Positions 60,239 to 64,000 of a stretch of 64,000 nucleotides of DNA are shown piece after piece. Position 1 is the stretch's first letter, and each line of letters starts with the position of its first letter. The notes below the pieces were generated by a model. The model made no database searches. It worked only from the letters and a program-made list of their open reading frames with translations, and was not told where the DNA came from. The DNA is from a virus. The stretch is taken from positions 24,824 to 88,823 of IMG/VR virus record IMGVR_UViG_3300027779_001649; one strand, 5' to 3'. A program made the position numbers and the translations under genes.

Positions 60239-60767
60239 GACAATTCCAAATAAAATGTGTGCGACTCTGATCAGAGTCACAATTGATGAATGTATGAGGC
60301 TCTTTCGTATTGACTCTGTACACATATCCATCCCTTGGTATGTGAAAGACCTCATTATGAGTCGGGAATACGAAATATGCATTTGGATTTGTGTCCAATG
60401 CGATATGATATCGTGAAGCTGGATCAGTATGCACACTATAGACAGACTTTGGTTTTATGGTCATGAGTCGTGACCGAAATCCGTTATGTTCTGAGATTAT
60501 TCTCTCAAACAGAGTGTTCTCATACAGGTCGTTTATGAGATTGAATTGTGACTCAGATTTTATGACTGAGTACCTGTCTTGTATTGCGTCCTTACCATTT
60601 GCAGTGAATTTACCACACGAATCAGTATAGGGGTCATCAAGATCATATTCTGAACACTGAACACTAATCTGACCGTATCGTGCCTTCGGATGTGAAATGG
60701 ATTCCCATTCCTCTACTAGTTGTTCATGGTCATAATGAAAATCAGTCTTTTCAAATAAGTTCCACAT
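60225..60767 (-). CDS. Asp/Asn-hydroxylase-like 2OG-Fe(II) oxygenase
   Basis: A 180-aa oxygenase of the same broad class as the 29058 enzyme. The facial triad is readable: His113 and Asp115 in SVHTDPASRYH, His158 in KEPHTFINC, and Arg169 in SRTHFIWN. Small phage enzymes of this type are common in marine T4-like phages. It overlaps the nuclease gene by 17 nt and the sulfotransferase by 14 nt, so the three are coupled. Confidence 0.78.
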   Translation of the reverse strand: MWNLFEKTDFHYDHEQLVEEWESISHPKARYGQISVQCSEYDLDDPYTDSCGKFTANGKDAIQDRYSVIKSESQFNLINDLYENTLFERIISEHNGFRSRLMTIKPKSVYSVHTDPASRYHIALDTNPNAYFVFPTHNEVFHIPRDGYVYRVNTKEPHTFINCDSDQSRTHFIWNCHDMD

Positions 60768-61158
60768 ATTCCCTATTCTTTAGATGTTCTTCTGCAATGT
60801 CATCCTTGGATTGACCCATGTAACGTACTGCATGGTGTTTCTCAATCATGTATTCGTTAATACTCTTGTCTGCATAATCGGTTGTTCTCCACAGTTCACC
60901 AAGAATACGTCCAAACTTACCAGCCTTGTCCCTATGAGTCTTCAGTATTATATCATCATCCAACATACCAGTAAGAAAGTCCTTGGCGGCGTACCCATAT
61001 TTCTTTTCTTCAAGGTCTCTTGTCCTTGACTCAGGCGTGTCAATACCGTATAGTCTTATTCGTTCCTTCCTCAGCCAGATACCAAAACCAAGGTCAATGT
61101 CAACATCAACTGTGTCTCCATCAACTATGTGAACGACTGTACATTTGTATTCATGCAT
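60751..61158 (-). CDS. Staphylococcal-nuclease-like endonuclease
   Basis: A 135-aa thermonuclease-fold protein. The catalytic residues line up with the model enzyme even in number: Arg35, Asp40, Thr41 and Glu43 in IRLYGIDTPESR, and a second Arg (84) in KFGRILGEL. Asp-rich strand DGDTVDVDIDLGFG precedes. No signal peptide, so it acts in the cytoplasm, perhaps degrading host DNA or RNA early in infection. It overlaps the lipoprotein gene by 1 nt. Confidence 0.9.
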   Translation of the reverse strand: MHEYKCTVVHIVDGDTVDVDIDLGFGIWLRKERIRLYGIDTPESRTRDLEEKKYGYAAKDFLTGMLDDDIILKTHRDKAGKFGRILGELWRTTDYADKSINEYMIEKHHAVRYMGQSKDDIAEEHLKNREYVELI

Positions 61159-61487
61159 TATTCTACCTCCTCTATTTTATCTTCTTTACAATAAGGGTGG
61201 TCTAACCAATTCCATGCGATAGTCTCACAATTCAGTGATAGCAAGAATTCTCTTTCCTCTTCTGGTGTCTGACACACTCTTTGACCGTTAATAACTCTAG
61301 ACCATCTGCAATCCTTTCCAGACATACCTGATGCGAGATGTTCAGTACTTGTCTTGCCCGTCTCCGCCGACATGACGATATCAGTACCCGTATGTAGTAT
61401 TGATAACCAAGGAGGAACAATACCGCAACCACTAATCATCAAACATGTGCTTACTAATATTATCAAACGTCTTTTTATTAAAGACAT
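61158..61487 (-). CDS. Small lipoprotein
   Basis: A 109-aa protein with a lipoprotein signal: basic RR start, hydrophobic core LIILVSTCLMIS and lipobox ending at Cys21 (MISGC). The mature part has GKDCRWSRVINGQRVC, four Cys in total likely paired in the periplasm. It could be a superinfection-exclusion or spanin-like protein or a hitch-hiked host lipoprotein. It overlaps the large PP-loop gene by 56 nt, long for this genome, yet the lipobox places the start securely. Confidence 0.7.
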   Translation of the reverse strand: MSLIKRRLIILVSTCLMISGCGIVPPWLSILHTGTDIVMSAETGKTSTEHLASGMSGKDCRWSRVINGQRVCQTPEEEREFLLSLNCETIAWNWLDHPYCKEDKIEEVE

Positions 61488-62766
61488 CCCAAACTCCTAT
61501 CTTGTTGTGATCCAATATCTCATTTCTCTTCAAATACTGACCATCGTCCATGATGAGTTTATTCCTAATCTGTCCAAGACCGACAGGGACAGTTTTAGGA
61601 AATGACGTTTCTTTCGTCTTATTGTGTAGATAATTAGAATCTTTATTGAACTCATAGATGAATTCCTTTGCGGGCCATTTATAAGTCTTCCATGTACCCT
61701 TGTGCTTCAAATCGTGATTAAGAATAGACCACCTCTGAAAATCATCGCAATTGAAGAAACTTTCCATATTTCTCCAATCGGTAGGTGGTTCAAGATAACC
61801 GAATAGTCTTCGGTCAATCCATCCCCATTTAATACTGAACGCCAACCACCATGTGAAATCAAATGTAGTCTTCACCTCAAATGGACATAGCTTATTGAAC
61901 TCTTCGCACCATTCTATGAACTTACCATAGAGTGGTCTGTTCAGTGGTCTGTCATCTCTTATCTCATATATGTTACCTGAGTCTTCCCAATTGAATAGTT
62001 CCTTCCAAGGTTCGTTGATATTCTCAATATGGTTCTCTACCACGAATGTCCCAAACATAGGGTCACCACATTCACCAGTGATATTGAGTGTTTGGTCTTG
62101 AAATCTACCTACGTCCCACATATTATCTTTGGTTGACCACTCAAATGCCGTATTCATCTTCTTGAGTAGTTCATAGTATGTGGGGTTCTCTTCTATACTC
62201 TTCTCTGAAAGTAGTACTCTTAGTTTTGGGATACCAGTATATTCATCGTCTGGTTGATTCTGTATCAGTGCAGTAAGGGCTGTCGTTGAATCAATTCCAC
62301 CTGACCACCAGACTCGTACATTATCACTCTTCTTCCATATCTCTTGAGCCCTCTTATGACATACCTCTGGGAAGGTCATGTTCCAATTGTCTGTTGATGG
62401 GATTGCATCGTGAAGTGTGTTGAATATGTTCCAAGTGTCTGTTCGGTCAAATGGTAATGGACAACTGACGAGTCTACCAGCTGCATATAGGAAATTGTCT
62501 CCCAATTCTCCTACCCTTCTCCAATCCCCCGCATAGGGGTTGCGACTTATACCGTTACGGCGTGCTTTCTTATATGGATCCTTAGCTGTGACTATGATTT
62601 GTCCCTTAGTCCAATGGGGATCTCCTGTCACCACATTGATGGGTTTACCCAGAGTCTTCCAATCTCGTTCATACTCTTTCCAATCGGGATGCATTTCAAT
62701 TCCCAATGGATTCCATTCAATCATTTCTGGATAGAAGGTTGTGGAGAAAAATACCACTTTACTCAT
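61432..62766 (-). CDS. Asparagine-synthase-like PP-loop ATP pyrophosphatase (copy 3)
   Basis: The largest copy, 444 aa. SGGIDST is at 155-161 behind RVWW, and NITGECGDPMFGTFV (about 228-242) is the best match in the window to the asparagine-synthetase GEGxDExFGG motif. The N-terminal 140 residues (containing GDPHWTKGQIIVTAKDP and ISRNPYAGDW) differ from copies 1 and 2. No glutaminase domain. It lies in the early region, unlike the other copies, so its timing would differ. Substrate unknown. Confidence 0.8.
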   Translation of the reverse strand: MSKVVFFSTTFYPEMIEWNPLGIEMHPDWKEYERDWKTLGKPINVVTGDPHWTKGQIIVTAKDPYKKARRNGISRNPYAGDWRRVGELGDNFLYAAGRLVSCPLPFDRTDTWNIFNTLHDAIPSTDNWNMTFPEVCHKRAQEIWKKSDNVRVWWSGGIDSTTALTALIQNQPDDEYTGIPKLRVLLSEKSIEENPTYYELLKKMNTAFEWSTKDNMWDVGRFQDQTLNITGECGDPMFGTFVVENHIENINEPWKELFNWEDSGNIYEIRDDRPLNRPLYGKFIEWCEEFNKLCPFEVKTTFDFTWWLAFSIKWGWIDRRLFGYLEPPTDWRNMESFFNCDDFQRWSILNHDLKHKGTWKTYKWPAKEFIYEFNKDSNYLHNKTKETSFPKTVPVGLGQIRNKLIMDDGQYLKRNEILDHNKIGVWDVFNKKTFDNISKHMFDD

Positions 62767-62783
62767 AATTATTCACCTTATGC

Positions 62784-63056
62784 TTAGACTCCCGTTAGAT
62801 GTTTTTTGCGTAACTCGTTGAGTCTCTTTGAAAATAAGTCTCTTTCAATACAATAGAATAGATTGGGGTTATCCAATCTATACTTGTAATTCTTATTGAC
62901 ATGTATGTTTAGTTCGTTATAATGTTCCTTAACATATATAGTGCATTCTTCTTTGGTATCAAATGTGGGTTTATTAAATACATAGTTGTCCTCACCGTCA
63001 CCACCCGTGAAGGCTGCGACAATAATGACAACTATATTTAGTGTTAAACTATCCAA
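62784..63056 (-). CDS. Small exported protein with Cys pair
   Basis: A 90-aa protein with a hydrophobic start (LTLNIVVIIVAAFTGG) that could be a signal peptide or anchor, then two Cys (TKEECTIYV at about 38; LFYCIERD at about 69) suited to a disulfide. The remainder is charged and helical. Function unknown; it belongs with the other small exported protein at 63177, with which it shares this plan but not sequence. Confidence 0.5.
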   Translation of the reverse strand: MDSLTLNIVVIIVAAFTGGDGEDNYVFNKPTFDTKEECTIYVKEHYNELNIHVNKNYKYRLDNPNLFYCIERDLFSKRLNELRKKHLTGV

Positions 63057-63097
63057 TTCTATGCTCCTACTAATTTATTTAGTAGTGTAGAATTAGT

Positions 63098-63193
63098 TTA
63101 GTTCAGTCGGTTGGCTTTCCTCAGTAGATAAGCCAAGACAGTATCCCAATACTGTTTAGCCCAATCAGTCTGACAATTATCCCTCACCGTCAC
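63098..63193 (-). CDS. Possible 31-aa peptide overlapping its neighbour
   Basis: A short frame from GTG at 63193 (another GTG at 63187) to TAA at 63098, with an amphipathic composition (WAKQYWDTVLAYLLRKANRL). It overlaps the 87-aa gene by 17 nt and fills an otherwise empty 120-nt gap. The ribosome site is weak (GAGAG) and the start codon uncommon. Could be a real peptide or chance. Confidence 0.2.
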   Translation of the reverse strand: MTVRDNCQTDWAKQYWDTVLAYLLRKANRLN

Positions 63194-63440
63194 AACACTC
63201 TCTATCTTCTTCTCTATTAAGTCTATCAAGTTCTTCATACTCCTTAATGCGATCAATCATATTTATGAAAATGTCAAACATCTCTTTCATCTTATCAGTC
63301 TCAGACGCCTTGGGTATGCACAAGGATTTGATTGACGCATCCTGTGACATGATTGCATCTCTTGCCTTCAAACATGAGTCCATGTCAGGCATCTCTGTAT
63401 TGATACCTAGACTTGCAACTATTAACATTGCTTTAATCAT
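63177..63440 (-). CDS. Small exported protein with Cys pair
   Basis: An 87-aa protein with a short hydrophobic start (KAMLIVASLGINT) and two Cys in the following helix region (MDSCLKARD at 23; KSLCIPKAS at 41), consistent with a periplasmic, disulfide-linked peptide. The acidic C-terminus ends ECCDGEG. No family recognised. It overlaps the coiled-coil gene by 1 nt. Confidence 0.5.
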   Translation of the reverse strand: MIKAMLIVASLGINTEMPDMDSCLKARDAIMSQDASIKSLCIPKASETDKMKEMFDIFINMIDRIKEYEELDRLNREEDRECCDGEG

Positions 63441-63634
63441 TAGTTTAACACCTTACTTTCACTTGTTTCTAATACCTCAATCTCAGCAAATGTTTCAGTC
63501 AGATCACGTATAGCATACATCAATCCTCTTACGTCCTCAGATAACTGTTCCATCTGCAAACTATTTGACTTAATTTCCTCAATGAGGGAAGCTTCCCTCA
63601 TTGCTTTTAATTTCTCATTCATCTTCTTATGCAA
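63440..63634 (-). CDS. Small coiled-coil protein
   Basis: A 64-aa charged helical protein with heptad-like Leu/Ile/Met spacing across most of its length (ASLIEEIKSNSLQMEQLSED). It may dimerise. Function unknown. It overlaps both flanking genes by 1 and 8 nt, in a tight early gene string. Confidence 0.5.
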   Translation of the reverse strand: MHKKMNEKLKAMREASLIEEIKSNSLQMEQLSEDVRGLMYAIRDLTETFAEIEVLETSESKVLN

Positions 63635-63818
63635 CTTCCTTTAAAAACATTTTTCTACCATCATATGTACGTATACCAATCAATTTATGATTTTTGGTTT
63701 TAGTTCTACTCTTTCTTTTAAAATCCAACTTTTTAGATTTCCTGAAGCTAGCACCAGTTGACATTTTGTAGAATTTTTTATTTTTCATCTCCTTTATATT
63801 AAACTCATCATAATACAT
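63627..63818 (-). CDS. Small very basic protein
   Basis: A 63-aa protein with Lys/Arg-rich core (FRKSKKLDFKRKSRTKTKNH) and a C-terminus IRTYDGRKMFLKEV, probably nucleic-acid-binding. I place the start at the ATG at 63818, which overlaps the upstream stop as TAATG and has GGAG 9 nt upstream; a shorter start at 63764 (MSTGASF) is also possible. Confidence 0.5.
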   Translation of the reverse strand: MYYDEFNIKEMKNKKFYKMSTGASFRKSKKLDFKRKSRTKTKNHKLIGIRTYDGRKMFLKEVA

Positions 63819-64000
63819 TATACTAAACTCCAACCCGAAGAATCACATTTATACTTCTCTTTACCGATTAGTACCATATCACCTACACTGGTAGACCGAC
63901 AACCCTCACCATCAAACATTTTGGTGATTTCCTTGTTGTTATACCACGCATCGTTAATAGAGTTCGTCAACATGAACGCCTTCTCTAATTTCGCAGAGGT
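63818..64000 (-). CDS. Conserved phage protein, 3' part (runs off the right edge)
   Basis: The last 60 residues of a longer protein. LEKAFMLTNSINDAWYNN (about residues 5-22 of the visible part), EGCRSTSVGDMVLIGKEKY and a final CDSSGWSLV match a short conserved family I recognise from many phages (its RSTSVGD element). Function unknown. The stop overlaps the next start (TAATG). Confidence 0.65.
   Translation of the reverse strand, partial: TSAKLEKAFMLTNSINDAWYNNKEITKMFDGEGCRSTSVGDMVLIGKEKYKCDSSGWSLV

Noticed and set aside
1-64000. CRISPR array, insertion sequence, integrase or attachment site
   Set aside because: No regularly spaced repeats, transposase, recombinase or duplicated target ends were seen; consistent with a lytic T4-like phage.

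Overview
The window is a dense, AT-rich stretch of a T4-like (contractile-tailed) bacteriophage genome, most likely a marine phage infecting a heterotrophic proteobacterium. On the minus strand the T4 morphogenesis genes lie in the classical order: hub/spike gp5 with its PAAR tip, gp25, gp6, a large gp7-position protein, gp8, fibre proteins, then gp13, gp14, gp15, gp16, gp17, gp18, gp19, gp20, gp67/gp68-like core genes, gp21, and the first codons of the next gene at the left edge. Exact T4-type late promoter boxes (TATAAATA) precede several of these genes. A HesB/IscA protein, a nitroreductase and many 2OG-Fe(II) oxygenases fit the marine T4-like group. Complete TRAP transporters point to a host that uses TRAP uptake.

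Layout, left to right. 1-7.5 kb: head genes and tail tube/sheath, interrupted by a nitroreductase and a substrate-binding protein with no visible signal peptide. 7.6-10.2 kb: plus-strand island 1 (small zinc-finger protein, TAXI binding protein, fused TRAP permease). 10.2-17.9 kb: asparagine-synthase-like PP-loop enzyme, terminase, HesB, gp16, a radical SAM/SPASM pair, gp15, gp14, gp13. 17.9-22.9 kb: acetyltransferase, a complete DctP-DctM-DctQ TRAP operon, an oxygenase, and a PP-loop paralogue that has lost its ATP-binding loop. 22.9-25.9 kb: plus-strand island 2 (two sulfotransferase-like proteins, a kinase lacking its N-lobe, a second radical SAM/SPASM pair). 25.9-31.2 kb: six-gene overlapping minus-strand operon (PP-loop enzyme, two glycosyltransferase-like proteins, two methyltransferase-like or unknown proteins, an Asp/Asn-hydroxylase-like oxygenase). 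31.2-55.4 kb: fibres and baseplate. 55.4-57.3 kb: tandem oxygenases and small proteins. 57.3-58.15 kb: a non-coding, promoter-rich, hairpin-rich hub. 58.15-64 kb: probable early/middle genes with sigma70-type promoters (membrane peptide, unknown 412-aa protein, sulfotransferase, oxygenase, staphylococcal-type nuclease, lipoprotein, third intact PP-loop enzyme, small exported and coiled-coil proteins).

The most notable content is a repeated set of modification enzymes: radical SAM and SPASM domains as separate overlapping genes (twice), asparagine-synthase-like PP-loop enzymes (three intact, one degenerate), sulfotransferases, glycosyltransferases, oxygenases and an acetyltransferase. It is interleaved with two TRAP uptake systems, and all of it sits at junctions between structural genes. 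I infer a phage-encoded system that imports a substrate and modifies a small molecule, glycan or virion protein. The chemistry cannot be deduced from sequence alone. All family assignments are by reading motifs; no database search was run.
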